A stretch of DNA of 64,000 nucleotides from Flavobacterium sp. 5 (GCF_002813295.1 NZ_PHUE01000001.1:2976001-3040000); one strand, 5' to 3'; positions 37,528 to 47,566 are shown, counted from the first letter of the stretch. Notes: generated by a model from the sequence alone, not told the origin. Numbers and translations: made by a program.

Positions 37528-37953
37528 ATGTTACAACCTAAAAGAACAAAATACCGTAAGGTACAAAAAGGTAAGATGAAAGGTAACTCTCAAAGAGGGC
37601 ATGAACTTTCTAATGGAATGTTTGGTATTAAATCTGTTCACGAAGATGGAATGTTCTTAACTTCACGTCAAATCGAAGCTGCGCGTATTGCTGCAACTCG
37701 TTTTATGAAAAGAGAAGGACAATTATGGATCAAAATATTTCCAGACAAACCTATCACTAAGAAACCTCTTGAGGTACGTATGGGTAAAGGTAAAGGTGCC
37801 GTTGAATATTGGGCTGCCGTTGTTAAACCCGGAAGAATTATGTTTGAAGTTGGAGGAGTTCCTTTATCAGTTGCAAAAGAGGCGTTACGTCTTGCAGCTC
37901 AAAAGCTTCCAGTAAAAACTAAGTTCGTCGTTGCTAGAGATTTCGAAGCATAA
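37528..37953 (+). CDS. rplP: 50S ribosomal protein L16
   Basis: L16 helps position A-site tRNA. The start [20 protein letters not shown] and the segment [23 protein letters not shown] are diagnostic. It has 141 residues. rpmC follows 13 bases later in the normal order. Confidence 0.98.
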   Translation: MLQPKRTKYRKVQKGKMKGNSQRGHELSNGMFGIKSVHEDGMFLTSRQIEAARIAATRFMKREGQLWIKIFPDKPITKKPLEVRMGKGKGAVEYWAAVVKPGRIMFEVGGVPLSVAKEALRLAAQKLPVKTKFVVARDFEA

Positions 37954-37966
37954 TCTATATTATATT

Positions 37967-38158
37967 ATGAAACAATCAGAAATAAAAGATCTTTCTGCAG
38001 CGGAGTTGCAAGAAAAACTTAGCCAAACTAAGAAGGCATATGCTGATCTAAAAATGGCTCACGCTATTTCTCCAATTGAGAACCCACTTCAAATTAGAAG
38101 TGTAAGAAGAGCAGTTGCAAGATTAGCTACAGAACTTACTAAAAGAGAATTACAATAA
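37967..38158 (+). CDS. rpmC: 50S ribosomal protein L29
   Basis: L29 borders the exit tunnel. The family start MKQSEIKDLSAAELQEKL lies at 37967; the frame is open back to 37931 inside rplP, but those 12 codons are not family-like. The conserved IRSVRRAVARLATELTKRE is at the C-terminus. It has 63 residues. Confidence 0.96.
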   Translation: MKQSEIKDLSAAELQEKLSQTKKAYADLKMAHAISPIENPLQIRSVRRAVARLATELTKRELQ

Positions 38159-38170
38159 TTCTGCTGAAAG

Positions 38171-38431
38171 ATGGAAGAAAAAAGAAATTTAAGAAAAGAA
38201 AGAGTTGGGGTTGTTACTTCAAACAAAATGGATAAATCCATTGTAGTTGCTCAAGTAACAAGAGTAAAACACCCATTATACGGTAAGTTCGTGTTGAAAA
38301 CAAAGAAATTTGTTGCACATGACGAAACAAACGACTGTAACATAGGAGATACTGTAAGAATTAGCGAAACGCGTCCTTTGAGTAAATCAAAATGTTGGAG
38401 ATTAGTTGAAATCTTAGAAAGAGCTAAATAA
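38171..38431 (+). CDS. rpsQ: 30S ribosomal protein S17
   Basis: S17 is an early-binding 30S protein with an OB fold. [34 protein letters not shown] and [28 protein letters not shown] are diagnostic. It has 86 residues and lies 12 bases after rpmC. Confidence 0.97.
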   Translation: MEEKRNLRKERVGVVTSNKMDKSIVVAQVTRVKHPLYGKFVLKTKKFVAHDETNDCNIGDTVRISETRPLSKSKCWRLVEILERAK

Positions 38432-38433
38432 TT

Positions 38434-38802
38434 ATGGTACAACAAGAATCAAGACTAAAAGTAGCAGATAACACAGGAGCTAAAGAAGTTTTAACTATCC
38501 GTGTTTTAGGAGGTACCAAAAGAAGGTATGCCTCTGTTGGAGACAAGATTGTAGTATCAATTAAAGACGCTGCCCCTAACGGAAACGTTAAAAAAGGAGC
38601 CGTTTCAACTGCAGTTGTTGTACGTACCAAAAAAGAAGTAAGAAGAGCTGATGGTTCTTATATCCGTTTCGATGACAATGCATGTGTTCTTTTGAACGCT
38701 GCAGGGGAAATGAGAGGAACTCGTGTTTTTGGTCCGGTTGCAAGAGAACTTCGTGAAAAACAATTCATGAAAATTGTATCATTAGCACCAGAAGTGCTTT
38801 AA
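38434..38802 (+). CDS. rplN: 50S ribosomal protein L14
   Basis: L14 lies at the subunit interface and is a highly conserved OB-fold protein. The start [20 protein letters not shown], the core [12 protein letters not shown], and the end [25 protein letters not shown] are all family standard. It has 122 residues. It starts two bases after rpsQ. Confidence 0.98.
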   Translation: MVQQESRLKVADNTGAKEVLTIRVLGGTKRRYASVGDKIVVSIKDAAPNGNVKKGAVSTAVVVRTKKEVRRADGSYIRFDDNACVLLNAAGEMRGTRVFGPVARELREKQFMKIVSLAPEVL

Positions 38803-38813
38803 TTCGTTTTAAG

Positions 38814-39128
38814 ATGATAAAGCTAAAAATAAAAACTGGAGATATCGTAAGAGTAATTGCTGGAGACCATAAAGGTGAGGAAGGTAAAGTTTTACGTGTT
38901 TACCGTGAGAAAAACAAAGCGATTGTTGAAGGTGTAAACTTAGTTTCTAAACATACGAAACCTAGTGCAAAAAGCCCTCAAGGTGGTATTGTAAAAAAAG
39001 AAGCTTCTATTCAAATATCTAACATTTCTCTAATTGATCCTAAAACTAAGGAAACAACAAGAGTAGGTATTAGAGTTGAAGGAGATAAGAAAGTAAGATT
39101 TTCAAAAAAATCTAATCAAGTACTATAG
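38814..39128 (+). CDS. rplX: 50S ribosomal protein L24
   Basis: L24 starts 50S assembly. The KOW motif [21 protein letters not shown] is at about residues 9-29. [27 protein letters not shown] follows. It has 104 residues and lies 11 bases after rplN and two bases before rplE. Confidence 0.97.
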   Translation: MIKLKIKTGDIVRVIAGDHKGEEGKVLRVYREKNKAIVEGVNLVSKHTKPSAKSPQGGIVKKEASIQISNISLIDPKTKETTRVGIRVEGDKKVRFSKKSNQVL

Positions 39129-39130
39129 TA

Positions 39131-39682
39131 ATGGCATATATACCTAGACTAAAAGAAGAATATAAGAGTAGAGTTATCTCTGCTCTTAAAGAAGAATTCG
39201 GTTACACAAACGTTATGCAAGTTCCAAAACTTGAAAAAATCGTTTTGAGTAAAGGAGTTGGTGCAGCAGTATCTGATAAAAAATTGATTGACTATGCAGT
39301 TGATGAATTAACAAAGATTACTGGACAAAAAGCAGTATCTACTATTTCTAAGAAAGACGTTGCGTCTTTCAAATTGAGAAAAGGGATGCCTATTGGAGCA
39401 AAAGTTACTTTACGTGGAGAAAGAATGTATGAGTTTTTAGATAGACTTATTACTTCTTCATTACCACGTGTTAGAGATTTCAGTGGAATTAAAGCTACTG
39501 GTTTTGATGGAAGAGGAAACTACAATCTTGGTGTTTTAGAGCAAATCATTTTCCCTGAAATTGATATTGACAAAGTAAATAAAATATCTGGAATGGACAT
39601 TACTTTTGTAACTTCTGCTGCTACAGACAAAGAAGCAAAATCGTTATTGACTGAATTAGGTTTACCTTTTAAAAAGAATTAA
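39131..39682 (+). CDS. rplE: 50S ribosomal protein L5
   Basis: L5 binds 5S rRNA and contacts the P-site tRNA. The sequence contains [42 protein letters not shown], then [29 protein letters not shown]. It has 183 residues. rpsN follows three bases later. Confidence 0.98.
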   Translation: MAYIPRLKEEYKSRVISALKEEFGYTNVMQVPKLEKIVLSKGVGAAVSDKKLIDYAVDELTKITGQKAVSTISKKDVASFKLRKGMPIGAKVTLRGERMYEFLDRLITSSLPRVRDFSGIKATGFDGRGNYNLGVLEQIIFPEIDIDKVNKISGMDITFVTSAATDKEAKSLLTELGLPFKKN

Positions 39683-39685
39683 GAT

Positions 39686-39955
39686 ATGGCTAAAGAATCA
39701 ATGAAAGCCCGTGAGGTTAAGAGAGAAAAAACGGTAGCTAAGTATGCTGAGAAAAGAAAAGCTTTGTTAGAAGCTGGAGATTTCGTAGGTTTGCAGAAAT
39801 TACCGAAAAATGCTTCGCCAGTTCGTTTGCACAATCGTTGTAAATTGACAGGTAGACCAAGAGGGTATATGCGTCAATTCGGTATTTCACGTGTTACATT
39901 CCGTGAAATGGCTAACAATGGACTAATACCAGGTGTTAAAAAAGCATCTTGGTAG
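39686..39955 (+). CDS. rpsN: 30S ribosomal protein S14, zinc-free type
   Basis: S14 helps build the 30S head. The 89-residue protein ends with [43 protein letters not shown]. It lacks the C-x2-C pairs of the short zinc form, so this is the longer zinc-independent type. A terminator-like hairpin follows nine bases after its stop, unusually placed in the middle of the spc gene set. Confidence 0.97.
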   Translation: MAKESMKAREVKREKTVAKYAEKRKALLEAGDFVGLQKLPKNASPVRLHNRCKLTGRPRGYMRQFGISRVTFREMANNGLIPGVKKASW

Positions 39956-39964
39956 AAAAATATT

Positions 39965-39993
39965 CAGACGTGGGGTAACTCACGTCTGTTTTT
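39965..39993 (+). terminator. Terminator-like hairpin inside the spc operon
   Basis: CAGACGTG pairs with CACGTCTG around an eight-base loop and is followed by TTTTT. It looks like an intrinsic terminator but lies between rpsN and rpsH, whose downstream genes are essential. It may attenuate transcription, or expression downstream may restart from a promoter in the next 65 bases; none of clear TAnnTTTG form was seen there. Confidence 0.65.
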
Positions 39994-40060
39994 CACATTT
40001 ATAAACTGGTTTCAGGTTCGCCTACGTTTAGTCGAAAACCGTTACCGCAAATCAATACAT

Positions 40061-40459
40061 ATGTATACAGATCCAATTGCAGATTATTTGACGAGAGTTA
40101 GAAACGCTGTGGCTGCAAACCACAAAGTTGTCGAAATTCCAGCATCTAATCTAAAAAAAGAAATAACAAAGATCTTATTTGATCAAGGTTATATCTTAAG
40201 TTACAAATTTGAAGATAACTCTGTTCAGGGTTCAATCAAAATTGCTTTGAAGTATGATAAAGATACTAAAGAGCCTGTAATCAAAGATATCCAAAGAATT
40301 AGTAAACCAGGTTTACGTAAGTATGCAGGTGCTTCTAAAATCCCAAGAATCCTTAATGGATTAGGAATTGCTATTGTTTCAACTTCTAAAGGTCTTATGA
40401 CTGGAAAAAAAGCGAAACAATTAAATGTAGGTGGAGAAGTAATTTGTTACGTATACTAA
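40061..40459 (+). CDS. rpsH: 30S ribosomal protein S8
   Basis: S8 binds the central domain of 16S rRNA and represses the spc operon in E. coli. The start [22 protein letters not shown] and the C-terminal stretch [40 protein letters not shown] are diagnostic. It has 132 residues. It is preceded by a 105-base spacer with a terminator-like hairpin, which contrasts with the tight spacing of neighbours. Confidence 0.98.
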   Translation: MYTDPIADYLTRVRNAVAANHKVVEIPASNLKKEITKILFDQGYILSYKFEDNSVQGSIKIALKYDKDTKEPVIKDIQRISKPGLRKYAGASKIPRILNGLGIAIVSTSKGLMTGKKAKQLNVGGEVICYVY

Positions 40460-40477
40460 TTTTAAAGACTATATAAG

Positions 40478-41020
40478 ATGTCAAGAATAGGTAAAAGCCC
40501 AGTAACAATACCAGCTGGTGTAACTATTACAGTTGCAGATGGTATTATTACTGTAAAAGGAAAAAACGGTCAACTATCTCAGGAGTTTTCGGACGTAACT
40601 GTAAAAGTTGAAGGGGATCAAGTTCTAGTAGAAAGATCTTCTGATCATAAAGACCAGAGAGCAAAACATGGTTTGTACAGATCTTTAATTAATAACATGG
40701 TTATTGGTGTAACAGAAGGTTTTACAAAATCTTTAGAATTGGTTGGAGTTGGTTATAGAGCTTCAAATCAAGGACAAAAATTAGATTTAGCACTTGGGTT
40801 CTCTCACAATATTGTATTAGAAGTAGCTCCAGAGGTAACTCTTGAAACTATCTCTGAAAAAGGTAAAAACCCAATTGTGAAATTAACATCATTGGATAAA
40901 CAACTTTTAGGTCAAATTGCTGCGAAAATTAGAGGTTTCCGTAAGCCAGAGCCGTACAAAGGAAAAGGTGTTAAATTTGTAGGTGAAGTATTAAGAAGAA
41001 AAGCAGGTAAATCAGCTTAA
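40478..41020 (+). CDS. rplF: 50S ribosomal protein L6
   Basis: L6 lies near the factor-binding site. [16 protein letters not shown] opens the protein, and [31 protein letters not shown] closes it, as usual for the family. It has 180 residues and is 18 bases downstream of rpsH. Confidence 0.98.
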   Translation: MSRIGKSPVTIPAGVTITVADGIITVKGKNGQLSQEFSDVTVKVEGDQVLVERSSDHKDQRAKHGLYRSLINNMVIGVTEGFTKSLELVGVGYRASNQGQKLDLALGFSHNIVLEVAPEVTLETISEKGKNPIVKLTSLDKQLLGQIAAKIRGFRKPEPYKGKGVKFVGEVLRRKAGKSA

Positions 41021-41031
41021 AAAATAAGATT

Positions 41032-41382
41032 ATGTCATTAACAAAACCTGAAAGAAGACAACGTATTAGATTCAGAATTAGAAAAACGATTAGTGGTATT
41101 GCCACTAAACCGAGACTATCTGTTTTTAGAAGTAACAAAGAAATTTACGCTCAATTAATTGATGATGTAAACGGAGTTACTATATTAGCTGCTTCTTCAA
41201 GAGAAAAAGAAATTGGAAACGGTACGAATATTGAAGTTGCTACTGCAGTTGGAAAACTTATTGCAGAAAAAGCTTTAAAAGCGGGTATAAATGATGTTAC
41301 TTTCGATAGAGGAGGTTACTTATACCACGGTCGTATTAAATCATTAGCGGAAGGCGCGAGAGCGGCTGGACTTAAATTCTAA
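41032..41382 (+). CDS. rplR: 50S ribosomal protein L18
   Basis: L18 binds 5S rRNA. The sequence [38 protein letters not shown] and the C-terminal [26 protein letters not shown] are diagnostic. It has 116 residues, 11 bases after rplF and four bases before rpsE. Confidence 0.98.
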   Translation: MSLTKPERRQRIRFRIRKTISGIATKPRLSVFRSNKEIYAQLIDDVNGVTILAASSREKEIGNGTNIEVATAVGKLIAEKALKAGINDVTFDRGGYLYHGRIKSLAEGARAAGLKF

Positions 41383-41386
41383 TAGT

Positions 41387-41914
41387 ATGTCTAATAGTAA
41401 ATACAAGAATATAGAGTTGGTAAAACCAAGTGGTCTTGAATTAAAAGATCGTTTGGTAAGTGTAAATCGTGTTACTAAGGTTACAAAAGGTGGTAGAGCT
41501 TTCGGTTTTTCTGCTATTGTAGTTGTAGGTGATGAAAACGGAGTAGTTGGTCACGGATTAGGAAAGTCTAAAGACGTTTCTGAAGCAATTGCGAAAGCAG
41601 TGGAAGATGCTAAGAAAAATTTAGTAAAAATTCCTTTGAATGGACAATCTGTTCCTCACGAACAAAAAGGTAAATTTGGTGGTGCACGTGTATTCTTAAT
41701 TCCTGCCTCTCATGGTACAGGGGTTATTGCTGGTGGAGCTGTTCGTTCAGTTCTTGAATCAGTTGGAATTCATGATGTATTGTCTAAATCTCAAGGATCT
41801 TCAAATCCTCACAACGTAGTAAAAGCAACTTTTGATGCTTTATTACAAATGAGAAGTGCTTACACTGTTGCAAAACAAAGAGGTGTTTCTTTAGAAAAAG
41901 TTTTTAAAGGTTAA
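41387..41914 (+). CDS. rpsE: 30S ribosomal protein S5
   Basis: S5 is involved in decoding fidelity and mRNA helicase activity. [34 protein letters not shown] and [47 protein letters not shown] are diagnostic. It has 175 residues. rpmD follows 12 bases later. Confidence 0.98.
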   Translation: MSNSKYKNIELVKPSGLELKDRLVSVNRVTKVTKGGRAFGFSAIVVVGDENGVVGHGLGKSKDVSEAIAKAVEDAKKNLVKIPLNGQSVPHEQKGKFGGARVFLIPASHGTGVIAGGAVRSVLESVGIHDVLSKSQGSSNPHNVVKATFDALLQMRSAYTVAKQRGVSLEKVFKG

Positions 41915-41926
41915 TTCAAGGAAATT

Positions 41927-42109
41927 ATGGCTAAATTATTAGTAAAACAAGTTAGAAGTCAAATCAACTGTCCCCTTACTCAAAAAAGAGGATTAGAGGC
42001 TTTGGGTCTTCGTAAAATGGGTCAAGTTGTAGAACACGATTCAAATCCAACTATCCTTGGAATGATAAATAAAGTTAAACACTTAGTTTCTGTTGAAGAA
42101 ACTAAATAA
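41927..42109 (+). CDS. rpmD: 50S ribosomal protein L30
   Basis: A 60-residue protein with the compact L30 pattern: [56 protein letters not shown]. The position between rpsE and rplO is canonical for the spc operon. Nothing is unusual. Confidence 0.97.
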   Translation: MAKLLVKQVRSQINCPLTQKRGLEALGLRKMGQVVEHDSNPTILGMINKVKHLVSVEETK

Positions 42110-42120
42110 CAAATACTGTT

Positions 42121-42573
42121 ATGAATTTAAGTAACTTACAACCTGCTGAAGGTTCTACACACAATCAAAATAAAAGATTAGGTAGAGGAGAAGGTTCTGG
42201 AAAAGGTGGTACCGCTGCACGTGGACACAAAGGAGCAAAATCTCGTTCTGGTTATTCTAAAAAGATTGGTTTTGAAGGAGGTCAAATGCCACTTCAAAGA
42301 CGTGTGCCTAAGTTTGGTTTCACTAACATCAATCGTAAAGAATACGAAGGTGTTAATCTTGATACTCTTCAATTATTGGTTGATAATGGAGTAATTACAG
42401 ATACTGTTGATATGACAGTTTATGTGGCTAATCGTCTTGCTACTAAAAATGAAATCGTTAAGATTTTAGGTAGAGGAGAATTGAAAGCAAAATTAAAAGT
42501 AACTGCTCACAAATTTACTGCTACTGCAAAAGCTGCTATTGAAGCTGCTGGTGGAGAAGCTGTAATCATGTAA
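42121..42573 (+). CDS. rplO: 50S ribosomal protein L15
   Basis: L15 is a late-assembly 50S protein. The start MNLSNLQPAEGSTHNQNKRLGRGEGSGKGGTAARGHKGAKSRSG with glycine- and arginine-rich segments is typical, as is GFEGGQMPLQRRVPKFGFTN. It has 150 residues. secY follows 14 bases later. Confidence 0.98.
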   Translation: MNLSNLQPAEGSTHNQNKRLGRGEGSGKGGTAARGHKGAKSRSGYSKKIGFEGGQMPLQRRVPKFGFTNINRKEYEGVNLDTLQLLVDNGVITDTVDMTVYVANRLATKNEIVKILGRGELKAKLKVTAHKFTATAKAAIEAAGGEAVIM

Positions 42574-42587
42574 TTCCTAGAATTAAG

Positions 42588-43934
42588 ATGAAGAAATTTA
42601 TTGAATCAATAAGTAATGTTTGGAAAATAGAAGAACTAAAGAATAGAATTTTAATTACTTTAGGTCTGCTTTTAGTTTATCGTTTTGGTGCTCATGTTAC
42701 GCTACCGGGAATTGACGCAACTCAATTAACAGGATTAGCTGGGCAAACAAAAAATGGATTAGGATCTATTCTAGACATGTTTACCGGAGGTGCATTTTCT
42801 AAAGCTTCAGTTTTTGCTTTGGGAATTATGCCTTATATTTCTGCATCTATTGTTGTGCAACTTATGGGAATTGCTATTCCTTATTTGCAAAAACTACAAA
42901 GTGATGGAGAGAGTGGTAGAAAAAAAATCAATCAAATTACCCGTTGGTTAACTATTGTTATCACTTTGGTACAAGGTCCAACTTATATCTACAATCTTTA
43001 CAGAACTTTACCTAGTTCAGCTTTCATCTTGGGATTTAATTCTTTTGAATTTTTATTTTCTTCAGTAGTAATCTTAGTTACAGGTACAATTTTTGCCATG
43101 TGGTTAGGAGAAAAAATTACTGATAAAGGTATCGGAAATGGTATTTCCCTTTTGATAATGGTTGGTATTTTAGCTAGGTTGCCACAAGCTTTTATTCAAG
43201 AATTTACAACAAGAGTTACTAATAATAATGGTGGACCAATGTTATTGGTAGTTGAAATCATTATTTGGTTACTTGTAATTATTTCTTGTGTATTACTTGT
43301 GATGGCAGTTAGAAAAATCCCGGTACAGTACGCTCGTCGTACAACATCTGGTGATTTCGAACAAGATATGATGGGTGGTAACAGACAATGGATTCCATTA
43401 AAGCTTAATGCATCTGGTGTAATGCCAATTATATTTGCACAAGCTATTATGTTTATACCTGCTGCTGTTGCTGGTTTGTCTAAATCAGATGCTTCACAAT
43501 CTATTGTTGGTGCTTTTAGTAATATGTTCGGATTCTGGTATAATTTCTTATTTGCAACATTAATTGTTGTATTTACTTTCTTTTATACTGCAATTACGGT
43601 TCCTACTAATAAGATGTCTGATGATTTAAAGAGAAGTGGTGGTTTTATACCAGGTATTAGACCAGGTGTTGAGACTTCAGATTATCTTGATAAAGTGATG
43701 TCTTTAATAACTTTTCCAGGATCTTTATTTCTTGCTTTGATAGCTGTGTTCCCAGCAATTGTTGTAAGTCTTATGGATGTTCAACAATCTTGGGCTATGT
43801 TTTTTGGAGGGACTTCATTGATAATTATGGTTGGAGTTGCAATAGATACTATTCAGCAAATTAATTCATACTTGTTGAATAAGCATTATGATGGTTTGAT
43901 GAAAAGTGGTAAAAATAGAAAAGCGGTAGCTTAA
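42588..43934 (+). CDS. secY: Protein translocase subunit SecY
   Basis: SecY is the channel of the Sec translocon in the inner membrane. The 448-residue protein has about ten hydrophobic spans. Conserved segments include FALGIMPYISASIVVQLM, ITDKGIGNGISLLIMVGI and the cytoplasmic loop IPVQYARRTTSGDFEQDMMGG. Its place after rplO and before infA is the normal spc order. Confidence 0.98.
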   Translation: MKKFIESISNVWKIEELKNRILITLGLLLVYRFGAHVTLPGIDATQLTGLAGQTKNGLGSILDMFTGGAFSKASVFALGIMPYISASIVVQLMGIAIPYLQKLQSDGESGRKKINQITRWLTIVITLVQGPTYIYNLYRTLPSSAFILGFNSFEFLFSSVVILVTGTIFAMWLGEKITDKGIGNGISLLIMVGILARLPQAFIQEFTTRVTNNNGGPMLLVVEIIIWLLVIISCVLLVMAVRKIPVQYARRTTSGDFEQDMMGGNRQWIPLKLNASGVMPIIFAQAIMFIPAAVAGLSKSDASQSIVGAFSNMFGFWYNFLFATLIVVFTFFYTAITVPTNKMSDDLKRSGGFIPGIRPGVETSDYLDKVMSLITFPGSLFLALIAVFPAIVVSLMDVQQSWAMFFGGTSLIIMVGVAIDTIQQINSYLLNKHYDGLMKSGKNRKAVA

Positions 43935-43937
43935 TTT

Positions 43938-44153
43938 ATGGCAAAACAATCAGCAATAGAACAAGACGGATCAATCATCGAAGCATTGTCAAATGCGATG
44001 TTCCGTGTAGAGTTAGAAAATGGACATATTGTAATTGCTCATATTTCTGGAAAAATGCGAATGCATTATATCAAATTATTACCTGGTGATAAAGTGAAAC
44101 TAGAAATGAGTCCTTACGATTTGTCAAAAGCAAGAATTACTTATAGATATTAA
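43938..44153 (+). CDS. infA: Translation initiation factor IF-1
   Basis: IF-1 blocks the A site during initiation. The 71-residue OB-fold protein contains [66 protein letters not shown], a near-textbook match. It begins three bases after secY and precedes rpmJ. Confidence 0.98.
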   Translation: MAKQSAIEQDGSIIEALSNAMFRVELENGHIVIAHISGKMRMHYIKLLPGDKVKLEMSPYDLSKARITYRY

Positions 44154-44165
44154 AGGATATTCACT

Positions 44166-44282
44166 ATGAAAGTTAGAGCATCAGTAAAAAAGAGAAGTCC
44201 CGAGTGCAAAATTGTGCGTAGAAAAGGGAGATTGTACGTAATAAACAAAAAGAATCCTAGATTTAAACAAAGACAAGGATAA
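44166..44282 (+). CDS. rpmJ: 50S ribosomal protein L36, cysteine-poor type
   Basis: The 38-residue protein reads [21 protein letters not shown] through its first half and ends [12 protein letters not shown]. The zinc-ribbon cysteines of the C+ type are mostly lost: only one cysteine remains and the usual histidine is replaced. It is therefore a zinc-independent form, in line with the zinc-free S14 here. The gene lies 12 bases after infA and two before rpsM. Confidence 0.95.
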   Translation: MKVRASVKKRSPECKIVRRKGRLYVINKKNPRFKQRQG

Positions 44283-44284
44283 TT

Positions 44285-44659
44285 ATGGCAAGAATAGCAG
44301 GGGTAGATATCCCAAAAAATAAGAGAGGTGTTATAGCACTTACCTATATCTTCGGATTAGGAAGAAGTAGAGCAATTGAGATTTTAGAAAAAGCTCAAGT
44401 TAGCCAAGATAAAAAAGTTCAAGATTGGAATGATGACGAGATCGGAGCAATTCGTGAAGCAGTTGGAACATTCAAAATTGAAGGTGAATTACGTTCTGAA
44501 GTTTCTTTGAACATCAAACGTTTAATGGATATTGGATGTTATAGAGGTATCCGTCATAGATCTGGTCTTCCATTAAGAGGACAAAGAACTAAAAACAACT
44601 CTAGAACAAGAAAAGGTAAAAGAAAAACTGTTGCTAACAAGAAAAAAGCAACTAAATAA
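44285..44659 (+). CDS. rpsM: 30S ribosomal protein S13
   Basis: S13 contacts P-site tRNA and intersubunit bridges. [33 protein letters not shown] and [31 protein letters not shown] are diagnostic. It has 124 residues. It opens the alpha gene set without a visible promoter, two bases after rpmJ, so it is read with the spc genes. Confidence 0.98.
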   Translation: MARIAGVDIPKNKRGVIALTYIFGLGRSRAIEILEKAQVSQDKKVQDWNDDEIGAIREAVGTFKIEGELRSEVSLNIKRLMDIGCYRGIRHRSGLPLRGQRTKNNSRTRKGKRKTVANKKKATK

Positions 44660-44667
44660 TAAGTAAT

Positions 44668-45051
44668 ATGGCTAAAGCAACTGCAAAAAAACGTAAAGTT
44701 ATCGTTGAATCAACGGGAGAAGCTCATATTTCTGCTACCTTCAATAACATCATCATTTCTTTGACTAACAAAAAAGGTGAAGTTATTTCTTGGTCTTCAG
44801 CTGGTAAAATGGGTTTCAGAGGTTCTAAAAAGAATACTCCATACGCAGCTCAAATGGCAGCAGAAGATTGTAGTAAAGTAGCTCTTGAAGCTGGACTTAA
44901 AAAAGTTAAAGTTTATGTAAAAGGACCAGGAAACGGACGTGAGTCTGCTATCCGTTCTTTACATAACGGTGGAATTGAAGTAACTGAAATCATTGATGTT
45001 ACTCCAATGCCTCACAACGGATGTCGTCCTCCAAAAAGACGTAGAGTATAA
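44668..45051 (+). CDS. rpsK: 30S ribosomal protein S11
   Basis: S11 is on the 30S platform near the E site. [51 protein letters not shown] and [17 protein letters not shown] at the end are diagnostic. It has 127 residues. A structured 92-base spacer separates it from rpsD. Confidence 0.98.
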   Translation: MAKATAKKRKVIVESTGEAHISATFNNIIISLTNKKGEVISWSSAGKMGFRGSKKNTPYAAQMAAEDCSKVALEAGLKKVKVYVKGPGNGRESAIRSLHNGGIEVTEIIDVTPMPHNGCRPPKRRRV

Positions 45052-45076
45052 TACTCAAATAAATTATAGTATAATA

Positions 45077-45142
45077 AAGGTAGAATAACGATTATTGAAG
45101 GATAAGACCTGAATTCTTAATCTCTACCTTAAATTTTTTTAA
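45077..45142 (+). promoter_or_regulatory. Structured leader before rpsD, terminator-like
   Basis: AAGGTAGA (45077-45084) pairs with TCTACCTT (45123-45130), and inside it GATTA (45090-45094) pairs with TAATC (45118-45122). This leaves a five-base bulge on the left arm and a loop of about 23 bases. AAATTTTTTT follows, so the element could act as an attenuator or an S4-binding leader. It lies directly before rpsD. Confidence 0.5.
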
Positions 45143-45143
45143 A

Positions 45144-45749
45144 ATGGCAAGATATACTGGTCCAAGTACAAGAATCGCACGTAAATTCGGCGAAGCAATT
45201 TTCGGAGATGATAAAGCTTTCGAAAAAAGAAATTACCCTCCTGGACAACACGGGATGGCAAAAAAAAGAGGAAAAAAATCTGAGTTTGCTATCCAGTTAA
45301 TGGAAAAGCAAAAAGCTAAATATTCTTATGGAATTTTAGAAAAACAATTCAGAGGTTTATTCAAAAAAGCATCAGCTACTAAAGGTGTTACTGGTGAAGT
45401 TTTATTACAATTGTGTGAAGCAAGATTGGATAATGTAGTTTTCAGAATGGGTATTGCTCCTTCTAGAAGAGGTGCTCGTCAAATCGTTTCTCACAGACAC
45501 GTTACTGTAAATGGTGAAGTGGTTAATATTCCTTCTTACCACCTTAGACCTGGTGATAAAGTTGCAGTTCGTGAAAAATCTAAATCTTTAGAGGCTATCG
45601 AACGTTCTTTATCTAATTCAAGTCATGTTTATGAATGGATTACTTGGAATCAAGATCTTAAAGAAGGAACTTTCGTTTCTGTACCTGCAAGACTTCAAAT
45701 TCCAGAAAACATTAAAGAACAATTAATCGTAGAGTTGTACAACAAATAA
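45144..45749 (+). CDS. rpsD: 30S ribosomal protein S4
   Basis: S4 starts 30S assembly and regulates its own synthesis in both E. coli and B. subtilis. The start [21 protein letters not shown] and the S4 RNA-binding domain [43 protein letters not shown] are clear. It has 201 residues. The 92-base leader with a long-range stem is the widest gap in the alpha gene set. Confidence 0.98.
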   Translation: MARYTGPSTRIARKFGEAIFGDDKAFEKRNYPPGQHGMAKKRGKKSEFAIQLMEKQKAKYSYGILEKQFRGLFKKASATKGVTGEVLLQLCEARLDNVVFRMGIAPSRRGARQIVSHRHVTVNGEVVNIPSYHLRPGDKVAVREKSKSLEAIERSLSNSSHVYEWITWNQDLKEGTFVSVPARLQIPENIKEQLIVELYNK

Positions 45750-45770
45750 TAATTGACTTAGTCGAAATTT

Positions 45771-46763
45771 ATGGCAATATTTAATTTTCAGAAGCCCGAT
45801 AAAGTTATCATGATCGATTCAACCGATTTTGAAGGTAAATTTGAATTTAGACCTTTAGAACCTGGTTACGGATTGACCGTTGGTAATGCACTTAGAAGAG
45901 TTTTGCTTTCAGCATTAGAAGGTTATGCAATTACATCTGTCCGCATAGAAGGTGTAGATCATGAGTTTTCTACTATTTCAGGAGTTGTTGAAGACGTTAC
46001 CGAGATTATCCTTAATCTTAAACAAGTACGTTTCAAACGTCAAATTGAAGATATCGATAATGAATCAGTTACTATTTCTGTTTCAGGTAAAGACCAATTA
46101 ACAGCTGGTGATTTTCAAAAATTTATTTCAGGTTTCCAAGTTTTGAACCCAGAACTAGTTATCTGTAATTTAGATAGTAAAATCAAATTAAACTTTGATT
46201 TAACTATTGAAAAAGGTAGAGGATATGTTCCTGCTGAAGAGAACAAAAAACAAAATGCTGCAATAGGAACTATATTTACTGACTCAATTTTTACTCCGGT
46301 AAAAAATGTTAAGTATGCAATTGAAAACTTCCGTGTAGAGCAAAAAACAGATTATGAAAAATTAGTTTTTGAAATTAAAACTGATGGTTCAATCAATCCT
46401 AAAGATGCTCTTACTGAAGCTGCAAAAGTTTTAATTCACCATTTCATGTTGTTTTCTGATGAAAGAATTACACTAGAGGCTGACGAAATTGCACAAACAG
46501 AATCTTATGACGAAGAGTCATTACACATGAGACAATTGCTTAAAACTAAGCTTGTTGATATGGATCTTTCTGTTAGAGCATTAAATTGTTTGAAAGCGGC
46601 TGAAGTTGATACACTTGGTGATTTAGTATCGTTCAATAAAAATGACCTAATGAAATTCCGTAATTTCGGTAAAAAATCTTTGACTGAACTAGATGAACTA
46701 GTTGCAATCAAAAATTTGACTTTCGGAATGGATTTAGCAAAATACAAACTAGATAAAGAATAA
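45771..46763 (+). CDS. rpoA: DNA-directed RNA polymerase alpha subunit
   Basis: The alpha subunit dimerises to begin polymerase assembly and contacts upstream promoter DNA through its C-terminal domain. The N-terminal domain includes [44 protein letters not shown]. The C-terminal domain (about residues 250-330) has [46 protein letters not shown]. It has 330 residues. It lies 21 bases after rpsD in canonical order. Confidence 0.98.
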   Translation: MAIFNFQKPDKVIMIDSTDFEGKFEFRPLEPGYGLTVGNALRRVLLSALEGYAITSVRIEGVDHEFSTISGVVEDVTEIILNLKQVRFKRQIEDIDNESVTISVSGKDQLTAGDFQKFISGFQVLNPELVICNLDSKIKLNFDLTIEKGRGYVPAEENKKQNAAIGTIFTDSIFTPVKNVKYAIENFRVEQKTDYEKLVFEIKTDGSINPKDALTEAAKVLIHHFMLFSDERITLEADEIAQTESYDEESLHMRQLLKTKLVDMDLSVRALNCLKAAEVDTLGDLVSFNKNDLMKFRNFGKKSLTELDELVAIKNLTFGMDLAKYKLDKE

Positions 46764-46827
46764 ACTACTTCGTATTTTGCTCTCCATAGAGGATAGAAGC
46801 AAGATGAAGGTTTAAAAAAAACACGTC

Positions 46828-47316
46828 ATGAGACACGGAAAAAAATTCAATCACTTAAGCAGACAGACAGCTCATAGAAGTTCTATGTTAGCTAATATGG
46901 CTTGTTCTCTTATCGAGCACAAACGTATTAATACTACTGTTGCTAAAGCTAAAGCGCTTAAACAATTCGTTGAGCCGCTTATAACAAAATCAAAATCTGA
47001 TACTACTCACAATCGTCGTATCGTTTTTGCTTACCTACGTAGTAAATATGCAGTAACTGACTTGTTCAGAGATGTAGCTGCTAAAGTAGGTGACCGTCCA
47101 GGTGGATACACTCGTATCATTAAAGTTGGAAATCGTTTAGGAGATAATGCTGATATGGCAATGATCGAATTAGTAGATTTCAATGAACTTTACAACGGAG
47201 GTAAAAAAGAAGTTACAAAAGCAAAAAGCCGTCGTGGTGGAAAAGCTAAAAAAGCGGATGCAGCTACTGAAGCTCCAGCTGCTGAAGCGGAACCTACAAC
47301 TGACGCAGCTGAATAA
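46828..47316 (+). CDS. rplQ: 50S ribosomal protein L17 with an acidic C-terminal extension
   Basis: L17 lies near the exit tunnel. [45 protein letters not shown] and [28 protein letters not shown] are diagnostic. The 162-residue protein has a C-terminal tail of about 35 residues, first lysine-rich and then alanine/glutamate-rich ([17 protein letters not shown]). It ends the ribosomal cluster at a terminator. Confidence 0.98.
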   Translation: MRHGKKFNHLSRQTAHRSSMLANMACSLIEHKRINTTVAKAKALKQFVEPLITKSKSDTTHNRRIVFAYLRSKYAVTDLFRDVAAKVGDRPGGYTRIIKVGNRLGDNADMAMIELVDFNELYNGGKKEVTKAKSRRGGKAKKADAATEAPAAEAEPTTDAAE

Positions 47317-47343
47317 TTATGAAAATAATCATTCAATAATAAT

Positions 47344-47380
47344 AAAGGATAAGCTATTTATAGTTTATCCTTTTTTTTTG
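47344..47380 (+). terminator. Terminator of the ribosomal-protein cluster
   Basis: AAAGGATAA pairs with TTATCCTTT around a 12-base loop and is followed by a long T tract. It lies about 30 bases after the rplQ stop. Confidence 0.85.
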
Positions 47381-47535
47381 TAAAATAAATAAGCATTTTT
47401 TGGCAAAGCTTAAAAATTTGCATTTAGGATCGCAGTTATATTTTTTAATGAATATGCTTTTTTAAAACATTTTATTACCTTTTTGTTACTCTATAGTCTA
47501 AGGTTTTAAATTCCCTGAATTATTCATAAAAAACA

Positions 47536-47566
47536 TTGCGTCCACTGTTTTAAAAATTTAAATTTG
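47536..47566 (+). promoter_or_regulatory. Promoter of carA
   Basis: TTG at 47536-47538 and TAAATTTG at 47559-47566 are separated by 20 bases, matching the flavobacterial consensus. The -7 box ends 18 bases before the carA ATG. This placement also shows that the longer TTG-initiated frame from 47564 is not the true start. Confidence 0.75.
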
